43,900 bases of DNA from assembly GCA_016234185.1 (NCBI GenBank), contig JACRHA010000109.1, positions 1 to 43,900 on the forward strand. The letters run 5' to 3'. Each line of letters starts with the position of its first letter. Positions within the stretch are counted from its first letter, which is position 1. This stretch comes from Nitrospirota bacterium (GTDB lineage: Bacteria; Nitrospirota; Nitrospiria; JACRHA01). Under the pieces are notes generated by a model. The model ran no database searches. It had not been told where the DNA came from and was given only the letters and a program-made list of their open reading frames with translations. Both the position numbers and the translations under genes were made by a program. Below are positions 28,066 through 37,436 of this stretch, one piece after another.

Positions 28066-29871
28066 TTACTGTGGCGCTACCTCACGCCAGCTTACGACCT
28101 CCTTCTTTGGGTTACGCGCTATAAACATAAAATTTCGCATCCTGTCATCGTAGTTCAACGTAAGACCGATCTTTGCCGGATCATAGTTTACAGCATGGCC
28201 ATCAGGGCCAGGGATCAATATCCCTATATCAGCACTGACCAATGCCCCATTAACCGTTGTCTTTTTTTGCCCCACCTTATTTATTCCAAAGATGGCATTG
28301 CTGGTATAAATAAGGGTATCAATCTGTGATATCCCGGTAGTGAGATCAAGGAAGGAGCCGGCATACTCATTCGTTGTTATCCACTTATTTGATGTGTAGG
28401 TTTCAGGTGTATAAGCAACGACCTCGTCTCCCCCTGCAGGGGTTATAGTCCCTCCATTCTTGCATATAGTCCCATCACTGCATTTATAGTATCTTCGATC
28501 CCCAGAAGGTATACCTGAACTTTCCGTTTTTGAGTTAAATTCCTTAGCCTGCTTATCTATAAAATCACCGCCTCCGGTTGACGCAGTTGCCTTAGGTCTG
28601 TAATCCCCCATAACTACGTTTCCTCCGGCAGCCAGTGCTAATTTATCTGTGGATGCATCACTATATGTCACCGCCCCTGCCAGATAGATATTCCCGCCTG
28701 TATAGATATTCCCGGCCCCTTTCACGCACCCCTTTATAACGATATCGCCATCTACTACAATAGGACCATCTATCACGATGCAGGAGGCAGTGCCATCCAG
28801 GATCAGGTTGCCTGCATAGGTTTGACTTACCGTTGCAATGGTCGTTGCGCCTGCACCTCCGGAATATGTGCTTCCCGTAGAAACCCCTTTTATTGTTCCC
28901 CCGGTTATAGAGCTACCAGCGCCGTCTTTATAGGCCGCTGCCTGGGTCTTATAAATACTTAGGTCTTCTATCTTGGGCCAGCTTGGATTTCCGTTCGCAT
29001 CGAGTGGGAACCTTGGGTCAGAATAACCTGTGGTAATATCTATGGGCTGCTCATTATTCCCCTCTACTGTACTATAATCTCCATTACCATCAGAATATGC
29101 GCTCACAACCTTCGAATAAAACTTACCGTCACCATCCTTATCCGGATGACCACCGCTATCTACAGCCGTCCCATCAGCCGTTTGATAGACACCGTTGCTA
29201 TCTTTGAAGGGCGCATCCAGATTGGTAATGCCGGCGGTATAGATCTTCCCGTTGATAATTGAGTAGGCCTCATTCTCCTTTCTGATGGTCACACTTTCCA
29301 GGGAGACCACATCGCCATTTATCTGGGCATGACATAAGAGGCATTCGGTATTCTGGGTCAGAACACCATAGGGAAACTCAAAGGATGTATAGGAGAACCT
29401 GACTTTTGCTTCTACTGCCCTCTGAGGTTCATCAGGGTCCACTGACTGGTTGTTATTATTATCGTACCAGCCCGTTGAGATATAGGTCACGACCTTATCA
29501 CCAGTAGCAGGATCAGGGCCGTAGCCGGTCACTGCGACCTTATATCTGTTTTTTGCACCTGTATCAACATTAACCAGGAGAGCGGGAAGGGCCCCAAGGC
29601 CATTGATATAGTTATCCAGGGGTGTAAAACTTACGGTTGTGGCCGATCCAAAACCCGAATCGCGCCAGACGATATTGTTTGCCTTATCTATGCCACCTTC
29701 AGCAAGGAAGAGGAGGCGATTTGCCGACCGTTCGTTTCCCGTAATTGAGATCTCTGTGTTAGATAGATAAAGTGCGGAAAGCCCTATGGCAGTAAGGATA
29801 ACAAGGGCAAGGAGGGCTATTATCAAGGCAAAGCCATCATTATTTTTCAAGCTAATTTTTATCTTTTTCAT
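28066..29871 (-). CDS. PilX-like pilus assembly protein with beta-helix-like region and CxxCH motif
   Basis: NNDGFALIIALLALVILTAIGLSALYLSNTEISITGNERSANRLLFLAEGGID; ECLLCHAQINGDV at about 29329-29343. Confidence 0.85.
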   Translation of the reverse strand: MKKIKISLKNNDGFALIIALLALVILTAIGLSALYLSNTEISITGNERSANRLLFLAEGGIDKANNIVWRDSGFGSATTVSFTPLDNYINGLGALPALLVNVDTGAKNRYKVAVTGYGPDPATGDKVVTYISTGWYDNNNNQSVDPDEPQRAVEAKVRFSYTSFEFPYGVLTQNTECLLCHAQINGDVVSLESVTIRKENEAYSIINGKIYTAGITNLDAPFKDSNGVYQTADGTAVDSGGHPDKDGDGKFYSKVVSAYSDGNGDYSTVEGNNEQPIDITTGYSDPRFPLDANGNPSWPKIEDLSIYKTQAAAYKDGAGSSITGGTIKGVSTGSTYSGGAGATTIATVSQTYAGNLILDGTASCIVIDGPIVVDGDIVIKGCVKGAGNIYTGGNIYLAGAVTYSDASTDKLALAAGGNVVMGDYRPKATASTGGGDFIDKQAKEFNSKTESSGIPSGDRRYYKCSDGTICKNGGTITPAGGDEVVAYTPETYTSNKWITTNEYAGSFLDLTTGISQIDTLIYTSNAIFGINKVGQKKTTVNGALVSADIGILIPGPDGHAVNYDPAKIGLTLNYDDRMRNFMFIARNPKKEVVSWREVAPQ

Positions 29872-29921
29872 AGGAATTCTCCTCTTTCTATATTGGAATT
29901 GCATTCCATAAAATCTTTAAT

Positions 29922-32900
29922 CTAAGGTGTAGTAAATGTAATGGTGCTCGTCTTTACCGTTGTATCTGCACCAACTGTATAATTAAAAGTTATGGTAAAT
30001 GTTACACCCCGCATATCCACATCCTTGCCTTTAGTGTCCTTGAATGTCAGTTCGTTAAAGGTGTATGTTGCACCCTTGTTTATTTTTACTACCTTACATG
30101 AGGTAGTTGATATTGTGCTGCCTGATGAGGCCCTGGTTCCGCTCCCGCCACATTTATCGAATTCCCAGACATTGGTTCCTCCGCTGCAGCCTTTACTGGG
30201 TGGATTACCTTCTGATTTTATCTTGTCCAAAAATGCCCCGGCCTTATCCCAGGATATTGTCATGCTCTGGATAGTTGCAAAGTCTGAATGGTCGTTTTCT
30301 ACTATAAAACCTGCCTTCTCATGTCCACCACCACAGGTCCCGGAGCTCCCGGAGACATAGGTGATTAGGCCGCCGGTAGAGGTAATTGTAATATCCTGGG
30401 TCGCATTTACGGAAACCCCGCTGATTGTAATCTCAGCCTTTACCGTAACTGTACCTGTACCTGAACCGCTCGTGAGGGTAGATGCAGCGATGCCGGCAGA
30501 TGGGGTTACAGGGGTAGGGCTGATGGCAGCCCCCTGATTACCAGAGACAAAACTGAAACTCACCTGCGAACCAACAGGTGGTTGGGTAACTACCCCGCTG
30601 CTGTAAGTAGTCGCCGTTAATGTCGATGTGCCGCCCCCTCCGCCGCCGCTGCTTATATTTGTTGGGCTTGCAGAGAGGGTAATGCTCCAGGAGTTAAAAT
30701 CAACAGTAGTAGAGCTTGTGCCGCAAAAGGCTGCGGCATTGATGGTTGCTGTACCGGAAGATGTCCCGCTGGTAAGGGTTGTCGTGGCTATCCCGCTCGA
30801 GTTGGTCGTTGCGGATGTTGGTGACAATGACCCGCCTATACCCCCCGGGGTTGTTGTCAAAGAAAAGGTCACATTCTCATTTGCTATGGCATTATTCGTC
30901 TGCGAATCGGTAACAGTGGCGCTAATAGCTGATGTGCTGGTACCATTTGGCAGTATCCATTTCGGATTTGCAGAAATGACAACATTGCAGCTCTTTATTG
31001 ACAGGTCAAGTTCACCTTCCCCGCACGCGCCTACAGCGGTTATGCGGACCGTACCAGGGGTAGAATTATTGGCAGTAAATGTCGTAGTAAACTGCCCACT
31101 GGCGTTTGTCGTTCCGGATGAAGAGGAGAGGGAGCCTAATGAAGGGTTGTCAAGGGATAGACTGACAGGCGTAGAAGCAATGGGCAGACCTGTTGATGGG
31201 TCGATAAAGGTAGTTGTTACAGTGGTGGGGCCTCCCAACGGTACAGAGGATGGGCTTGCTAGTACAGTAACATTACACCCCGTAAACTGGACCTGCGCCG
31301 TTCCAACGCTATTCGCGCACTGGGCGGCATTCGATGGGACACTGGCGGTAATATCTGCTGTATGCGGATAAGGGCTGCTGGTTAGAGATACGCCTACCTG
31401 GCCGCTGATATTTGTTGTGCCTGATATAGTTTTTACCTGTGTGGATGGATTAAAGGTGCCCTCTGTGGTCACAAGGTCTATTTGAATGCCGCTCACCAGA
31501 TTGTTGCTGAGGTCTTTTAAGGTTGCCGTTACAGGCGTGTTGCTGGCGCCATCCCCCATTATTGCATTATATGTTGGCACTACAGCGAGGGAACATGTTG
31601 TAAATGGCACATTAACAAACCCTGATTTTGTGGTAGCAGGTTCTGTTGCCGTAATTGTCGCCGTTCCATCGCTGGTTCCAGATGTGAGTATTGTAGTGGC
31701 CTTTCCACCGGTTGTTAGTCCTGTTGCCGGGTTAAGACCGCCGCCTATCCCTGAGGGGCTGGTGGCTATGGAGAAATTGACTGCCGTATTATCTGCTACA
31801 GGCAGGCCGCACGAGTCTAAGAGCGTAGCAGTGATAGTGGACTTACTGATCCCATCAGAGGGGAGGGCGGCAGGAATTGCTCCTACTGTTACGGTGTTGG
31901 CAGGTCCGCTCGAATAATATACAGTTGTCAGACCGCTATAGCTCTTGCCTATTATGGTGCCAGTACCAATAACTGTTGCAGAACCGCCAACACCTGCGAT
32001 GTTATAAAGGGAGACCGATGCCTGCCCGCTGCTATTTGTAGTTCCAGTAGCAGTGGTAACCGAACTAAGATTATCAAAACTGCCCCCTGTTACAGCAAAA
32101 TTGATCTGGATTCCTGCAATTGGACCACCCTGGTCATCCTGCGTTGTTGCCGTAATAGTTGAGAATACACCTGCAAACGGGCACGATAGTGTCTGAGGGC
32201 TTGCAGAGAGCACCAGCGACGGCGAGATCACCACCTGTACAACAGGGTTCCTCGGATCTATTTCTGATGTGACCGTCATATCATGATACTTATAAGCGGC
32301 GCCATGAGCTGAGGCACTGTAATTCTCATCAACCCTTAATGTCTCTGCTGTTAATGTAACGGAAACCCTGCTTATGTTGGCTAACTCATTGGCAAGGGTT
32401 GTGGGGGTTGCTACTGCGCGGATGTCCCCATTATTATTTGTTACGGAGGTGTTTGACATATATAATGTCTTTGGTCTTCCACCATTGCCGGTAAGAAGCG
32501 CCGTGATCTCTCCCTGTTCTAATTTCCCATTGTTAGCAGTGCCTCCATTTGAGCCGTCATCACCCCACAGGTATTCATCAATAACCCCATTTCCATTTAC
32601 ATCCCTCTCCCCAACCTTTGAATCAATAATACCATCCTGATTCTTATCCTCCCTGATCCAGTATTGTAATAGCGGTATGGGACGCGTTCCATCGGGGTAA
32701 GGTTCAGGTCCCCTAACCCCTTCTGTCATTATGGGTATACTTTTGCCTGCCCCTGTAAAACTGCTGCCATTATTTGCTCCATTAAAGCCAAAGGGCTGGC
32801 GGTATAAGCGATAAAGATTAGGGTTTGTTGTGGAATTGGGATCAATGGTATTCATCCTGTCATTATTGTCAATTACTCCATCATCATTAGAGTCGAGGGT

Positions 32901-33326
32901 CCACCTGACGGTCTCTGCCCCGGTGCCTCCTGAACTATAATCTACGCCGGGATTATAGGCAACGACGCCTGAGGCAACTGCAGGGTTTGCAGGAACCTGA
33001 CCCGGCGATACGCCAGGTTTTATGGCCAAGAGAGAACCAGAGCTATCAATGTCGGCATTGAAGATTATTTCGTATGGGGCGGCCGTAACAAAGGTTACCT
33101 GGCCATTGACTGTATTTATGCCATATCCAGCCATTCGAATATCCCTTTCCAGATCAAAGATACCATTCCTTGTATTCTGCTGTAATTGGGTCAACTGGCT
33201 CTGTATTACCGATGATTTGTAATAAGAAGTATAGAGTTCATAAATGGCAGCGACAACGATACTGGAGATCACCAGGGTAATCATCAACTCAATTAGGGTA
33301 AAACCTTTTTTGTTAAGTACCAACAT
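29922..33326 (-). CDS. PilW-like prepilin with extended C-terminal array of Ig-like (Big_1/invasin-like) domains
   Basis: KKGFTLIELMITLVISSIVVAAIYELYTSYYKSS; repeated 'ITATLLD..G.PVA...V.FS...G..SP..G.T...G.A..TLTSGTS.GTATI.A'. Confidence 0.88.
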   Translation of the reverse strand: MLVLNKKGFTLIELMITLVISSIVVAAIYELYTSYYKSSVIQSQLTQLQQNTRNGIFDLERDIRMAGYGINTVNGQVTFVTAAPYEIIFNADIDSSGSLLAIKPGVSPGQVPANPAVASGVVAYNPGVDYSSGGTGAETVRWTLDSNDDGVIDNNDRMNTIDPNSTTNPNLYRLYRQPFGFNGANNGSSFTGAGKSIPIMTEGVRGPEPYPDGTRPIPLLQYWIREDKNQDGIIDSKVGERDVNGNGVIDEYLWGDDGSNGGTANNGKLEQGEITALLTGNGGRPKTLYMSNTSVTNNNGDIRAVATPTTLANELANISRVSVTLTAETLRVDENYSASAHGAAYKYHDMTVTSEIDPRNPVVQVVISPSLVLSASPQTLSCPFAGVFSTITATTQDDQGGPIAGIQINFAVTGGSFDNLSSVTTATGTTNSSGQASVSLYNIAGVGGSATVIGTGTIIGKSYSGLTTVYYSSGPANTVTVGAIPAALPSDGISKSTITATLLDSCGLPVADNTAVNFSIATSPSGIGGGLNPATGLTTGGKATTILTSGTSDGTATITATEPATTKSGFVNVPFTTCSLAVVPTYNAIMGDGASNTPVTATLKDLSNNLVSGIQIDLVTTEGTFNPSTQVKTISGTTNISGQVGVSLTSSPYPHTADITASVPSNAAQCANSVGTAQVQFTGCNVTVLASPSSVPLGGPTTVTTTFIDPSTGLPIASTPVSLSLDNPSLGSLSSSSGTTNASGQFTTTFTANNSTPGTVRITAVGACGEGELDLSIKSCNVVISANPKWILPNGTSTSAISATVTDSQTNNAIANENVTFSLTTTPGGIGGSLSPTSATTNSSGIATTTLTSGTSSGTATINAAAFCGTSSTTVDFNSWSITLSASPTNISSGGGGGGTSTLTATTYSSGVVTQPPVGSQVSFSFVSGNQGAAISPTPVTPSAGIAASTLTSGSGTGTVTVKAEITISGVSVNATQDITITSTGGLITYVSGSSGTCGGGHEKAGFIVENDHSDFATIQSMTISWDKAGAFLDKIKSEGNPPSKGCSGGTNVWEFDKCGGSGTRASSGSTISTTSCKVVKINKGATYTFNELTFKDTKGKDVDMRGVTFTITFNYTVGADTTVKTSTITFTTP

Positions 33327-33357
33327 AGTTTTTCTCCAAATATGTCTGTACAATTAT

Positions 33358-33903
33358 CTATAAAATCCCTCGGTCCCTTATGGTTGCAAACTGGACACTA
33401 TGAATCTTGACAGGGTTCCCCGGATCTATCCACTCGACCTTGACTGAGATATCTTTTAAGGTAATATCCCCAAATCCGTCTGTTTGTTCTGCGGTCACAG
33501 TGATGGTTCTTTTAATTTTCATCGTCACGTTTCCTCCACTATAACCTGAGAGTGTATTGATATTTACATAGTCTGCATCGTTATTGAAGACATTGTATTG
33601 AGCGCTCCCATTATTAGCCCGAAGACAGTCTACCACCCCTGCAAGATTAGGATCCCCGCTTGCTATCTGGCAAGGTGCAGAGGCGTTTGCGCTCCTCATT
33701 GCATAAAAGGGGACATTCTTTGCCTGTTCTATCATATCGAGGGCGATGTTATTTGCCGTACTACCCCTTTTAACGAGGCTATTAGACATCATCTGTGCGG
33801 TATATAATCCTGAAATACCCAGAAGACCAATAGATAGTATTGCTAAGGCAATTAAGACCTCTAACAAGGTAAATCCCCTTTCGGTCTTAAATAGAATATT
33901 CAT
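33358..33903 (-). CDS. pilV: PilV-like minor pilin
   Basis: ERGFTLLEVLIALAILSIGLLGISGLYTAQM. Confidence 0.85.
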   Translation of the reverse strand: MNILFKTERGFTLLEVLIALAILSIGLLGISGLYTAQMMSNSLVKRGSTANNIALDMIEQAKNVPFYAMRSANASAPCQIASGDPNLAGVVDCLRANNGSAQYNVFNNDADYVNINTLSGYSGGNVTMKIKRTITVTAEQTDGFGDITLKDISVKVEWIDPGNPVKIHSVQFATIRDRGIL

Positions 33904-33920
33904 TGCATATCTCCTGATAT

Positions 33921-34421
33921 CTATGTCTTAATTGTCTGAACATATCCTGTTCTTGCTGTTATCTGAATCCTGTAGAGTTTCCCCTTTTGATTCGTAATAT
34001 CAATATTATGTGTATTGCTCGTAAAATTTTTCATCCTGCCGTCGGGACCGAAAACGCAGATATAGTTACCCCCTCCATCTGTCGGTAGATCTGACACCAG
34101 ATATGTTATCCCCGGAGGTAAGGTTTGTGCTGCCGACTCTGTTGCCCATACACCAGATCCGGTGTAGGCATTTCCTTTATCAATCTGATAGGTATTTGCA
34201 CTAGGGTCAAACAGCACCCTGAACTCCACCCCATTTGAGATAGACCTGTATCGGGCTGTTGTTAGCGCAGAGCTTAGGTTCCCTGATGCCTCCCTTATGC
34301 GAAGTGAAGGCAGCAACGCGATATAACTTGGAACTGCAATCATTACCATAATACCTATAATTGCCAGTACCACCATTAATTCTATTAAGGTAAATCCATT
34401 TTTGTTAGTTATGTATCGCAT
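33921..34421 (-). CDS. GspH/FimT-type pseudopilin
   Basis: NKNGFTLIELMVVLAIIGIMVMIAVPSYIALLPSLRIREASGNLSSALTTARYRSISNG. Confidence 0.9.
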   Translation of the reverse strand: MRYITNKNGFTLIELMVVLAIIGIMVMIAVPSYIALLPSLRIREASGNLSSALTTARYRSISNGVEFRVLFDPSANTYQIDKGNAYTGSGVWATESAAQTLPPGITYLVSDLPTDGGGNYICVFGPDGRMKNFTSNTHNIDITNQKGKLYRIQITARTGYVQTIKT

Positions 34422-34434
34422 ACTTGCCTTTTAC

Positions 34435-34451
34435 TGCAATAAAGATGCCAA
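34435..34451 (-). promoter_or_regulatory. Candidate sigma-54 (-24/-12) promoter element upstream of gspH-like gene
   Basis: Minus strand reads TTGGCATCTTTATTGCA: TGGCA and TTGCA with canonical GG-GC spacing; lies only ~14 nt from the annotated ATG. Confidence 0.35.
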
Positions 34452-34686
34452 TTATTTTACAATACAATTCTCATAGTTTATAATGAATTATAACGTAAAC
34501 AAGAAGAAATACAAGTAACTAAGGTCTGAAATAGGAGGTAGCAGTATGTAACTGATTACATAGTTTAAGGGGCAGGTTAATCCTGTCAAAAGGGTTTACT
34601 TTTCCTTTTGGGGATAGTATAATTTAAATAACATTATGATTAAATTATAAATAATTCTGCAGATTTATATCATTTCGGAGGGATTT

Positions 34687-36186
34687 ATGAATAAGTTTTT
34701 ACACCGTAAAAGAATTAAAGGTCTTCTTCTCGCAATCCTCCTTATTGGCCTGGGTATCACAGCAGGGATGATCATATCTTCTGACCTCGGTCTGTTTTCA
34801 AGCGGAGAGGCTGTAAATGAAGGGGTTAGGAAGGTTTCAGTGCCCCTGCCATTTACAGGACAGAGTTTTGTTGATGTTGCAAAGACAGCAACGCCGGCAG
34901 TGGTAAATATATCAACCACCAGAAAGGTGGCGGGTCCCGGCAGATCCCCGCTTGATCCATTCTTTGAGGACCCCTTCTTTCGGCGGTTTTTTGGTGATGA
35001 GTTCCAAAGACGCGGGGTTCCAAAGGAGAGAAAGGAGCAATCTCTCGGATCGGGCGTTATCGTTGATCCGGGTGGGCTTATAGTGACGAATAATCATGTA
35101 GTCTCCCAGGCCGATGAGATAGTAGTCCTATTGTCGGACAGGAGGGAGTTCAAGGGAAAACTCATTGGTACAGACCCTAAGTCTGATATTGCTGTGGTAA
35201 AGATCGAGGCCAAGGACCTTCCATTTCTTGCGTGGGGTGATTCAGATAAGCTCCAGGTGGGTGAATATGCCCTGGCCATAGGGAATCCCTTCGGCCTGAA
35301 TCAGACGGTCACAGCAGGGATTATAAGTGCCGTAGGCAGGGCCAACGTTGGAATAGCAGAATATGAAGACTTTATTCAGACCGATGCAGCGATCAACCCG
35401 GGAAACTCCGGTGGGGCGCTCGTGAATGTTAAGGGGGAACTAATAGGTATCAATACAGCAATATTCAGCCGGAGCGGCGGTTATATGGGCATAGGCTTTG
35501 CTGTGCCGAGCAGCATGGCCAAGGCAGTTGTTGACAGCCTTGTTAAGTCGGGAAAGGTTGTCAGGGGATGGCTCGGTGTCTCGATCCAGGTGATAAGTCA
35601 GGAACTGGCAAAGGAATTTGGATTAAAGGACAATAAAGGGGTCCTTGTCAGTGATGTGGCGGCAAACAGCCCTGCTGGAAAGGGGGGGCTGTTGAGGGGA
35701 GATGTGATAACGGAGTATGACGGGAAGGTAGTTGATGAACCAAACCATCTGCGGAACATGGTTGCCCAGACCCCTATAGGAAAAAAGGTAAGGCTTAAGA
35801 TCATGCGGGATAAGAGGGAAAAGGAGATAGAGCTTGCCATAGGCGAACTTCCAGCGGAGGCCCAGGTGTCAGGGGAGGAGAGGTCAGAAGGAGTGGCCGG
35901 AAATGTATTGGAAGGACTTGAGGTTGCCGACATAACCCCTGATATTGCCAGGGAGCTTGGTCTTTCCAAGGGAGAAACGGGTGTGGTTGTGACAAGTATA
36001 ATTCCAGGGAGTCCGATAGAGGGGGCTGGATTGCAGGAGGGGGATGTGATAACAGAGATAAACAGGAAACCAGTGAGGAATACCAAGGACTTCGACTCAG
36101 TCGTTTCCCGGATAAAGGCCAATGAATCGGCACTTATCCTTGTAACAAGAGCGGGAAGAAAGAGCTTTATTATCGCAAAACCATAG
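34687..36186 (+). CDS. Periplasmic serine protease Do/HtrA with two PDZ domains
   Basis: VTNNHVV, SDIAVVK, NPGNSGGALVN catalytic triad; two PDZ regions. Confidence 0.95.
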   Translation: MNKFLHRKRIKGLLLAILLIGLGITAGMIISSDLGLFSSGEAVNEGVRKVSVPLPFTGQSFVDVAKTATPAVVNISTTRKVAGPGRSPLDPFFEDPFFRRFFGDEFQRRGVPKERKEQSLGSGVIVDPGGLIVTNNHVVSQADEIVVLLSDRREFKGKLIGTDPKSDIAVVKIEAKDLPFLAWGDSDKLQVGEYALAIGNPFGLNQTVTAGIISAVGRANVGIAEYEDFIQTDAAINPGNSGGALVNVKGELIGINTAIFSRSGGYMGIGFAVPSSMAKAVVDSLVKSGKVVRGWLGVSIQVISQELAKEFGLKDNKGVLVSDVAANSPAGKGGLLRGDVITEYDGKVVDEPNHLRNMVAQTPIGKKVRLKIMRDKREKEIELAIGELPAEAQVSGEERSEGVAGNVLEGLEVADITPDIARELGLSKGETGVVVTSIIPGSPIEGAGLQEGDVITEINRKPVRNTKDFDSVVSRIKANESALILVTRAGRKSFIIAKP

Positions 36187-36229
36187 GGTTATGGCGTAAT
36201 AAAATACAATAAAAAGGTGGTGATATAAA

Positions 36230-37249
36230 ATGATCTTAAGGGCTATATTTATTTTAATAAGTTCTCTGCTTGGATGGGCCCTCTTCTCTAATATAATGGA
36301 TCTGGCTGAAGGCGGCTATTTAGGTCTTTTTGCAGGTTTTTCTACAGGTGCGGTAGTCTTGTTGTTTGAATACCAATTAAAAAAGGTTGATATAAGGACC
36401 ATTTTAGGGGGTTTTCTGGGATTGCTCCTTGGGATCCTTTCTGCAAGCCTGCTAAGTTTTCTGAGCGGTTCCATTTTTAATGAGGATCAGTTCCTCTATT
36501 TTCCATGGAGGTTTTTCCTTCTTTTATCCTTCGGATACCTCGGGCTTGCCTTTGGCATAAAGGCCGGGAAAGAGTTTTCTCCTACGGAGATAAGGAGGAT
36601 GTTGAATGATACCCCGGCTGAATCTAACAAAAAGATCCTTGATACAAGCGTGATTATCGACGGCAGGATAGCCGACCTGTGCGAGACAGGATTCCTTGAA
36701 GGTGTATTTATAGTGCCCCAGTTTATCCTTCAGGAACTGCAGCATATCGCAGATTCCTCCGATTCTATGAAGAGGGCCAGAGGAAGAAGGGGCCTGGATA
36801 TCCTCCACAGGGTACAAAAGATGGCTGATATAAATGTTAATATAATTGACGAGGATTTTCCGAATATAAAGGATGTTGACTCAAAGATAGTTGCCCTGGG
36901 CAAAAAACTGGATGCCAAGGTTATTACGAACGATCTTAACCTGAATAAGGTGGCGGAGCTCCAGGGGGTCAGGGTGTTAAATATAAATGAGCTGTGCAAT
37001 GCCTTAAAGCCGGTTGTGCTGCCCGGTGAGAGCATGAGGGTTTTTGTCCTGAAGGAGGGTAAGGAGGCTGGTCAGGGCATTGCTTATCTTGATGATGGTA
37101 CTATGATAGTTGTTGATGAGGCGCGCAGGCTTATTGGAAAGAATGCCGATGTTGTGGTAACGAGTGTACTTCAGACCACGGCAGGGAGGATGATCTTTTC
37201 GCGCCTGAAGGAGGAGACTGAGAGCTCCATCTTGCAATCTGTAAGATAA
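36230..37249 (+). CDS. Membrane-anchored PIN/TRAM domain protein (YacL-like)
   Basis: N-terminal TM segments; LDTSVIIDGRIADLCETGFLEGVFIVPQFILQELQHIADSSD...ITNDLNLNKVA; TRAM 'GKEAGQGIAYLDDGTMIVV'. Confidence 0.92.
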   Translation: MILRAIFILISSLLGWALFSNIMDLAEGGYLGLFAGFSTGAVVLLFEYQLKKVDIRTILGGFLGLLLGILSASLLSFLSGSIFNEDQFLYFPWRFFLLLSFGYLGLAFGIKAGKEFSPTEIRRMLNDTPAESNKKILDTSVIIDGRIADLCETGFLEGVFIVPQFILQELQHIADSSDSMKRARGRRGLDILHRVQKMADINVNIIDEDFPNIKDVDSKIVALGKKLDAKVITNDLNLNKVAELQGVRVLNINELCNALKPVVLPGESMRVFVLKEGKEAGQGIAYLDDGTMIVVDEARRLIGKNADVVVTSVLQTTAGRMIFSRLKEETESSILQSVR

Positions 37250-37261
37250 ATGCAACCTACG

Positions 37262-37427
37262 CTGTTGTAGGGGGCAGGGCTTGCCCTACCCAGCGAGCAA
37301 AGCGAGCGCCCAAGGGGAGGCGACGATCATCTGTAGAAGGTAGTTCACAGCGAGCGGATGCGAGCGTTGAGGGGGAGGCTCCAAAGGCTTTGCCTTTGGA
37401 GGGGGCGACGCAAGCCCCTTTAAATAG
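37262..37427. repeat. GC-rich dispersed repeat (family R1)
   Basis: gtagggggcagggcttgccctacccagcgagcaaagcgagc...gaggctccaaaggctttgcctttggagggggcgacgcaagcccctttaaat. Confidence 0.88.
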
Positions 37428-37436
37428 GGTGAAGGA

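Noticed and set aside
30628-31917. Long + strand ORFs (247 and 143 aa) antisense to the PilW-Ig gene
   Set aside because: Proline/valine-rich translations typical of the antisense frame of Thr/Ser/Gly-rich repeats; the opposite strand has a clear prepilin and domain pattern.
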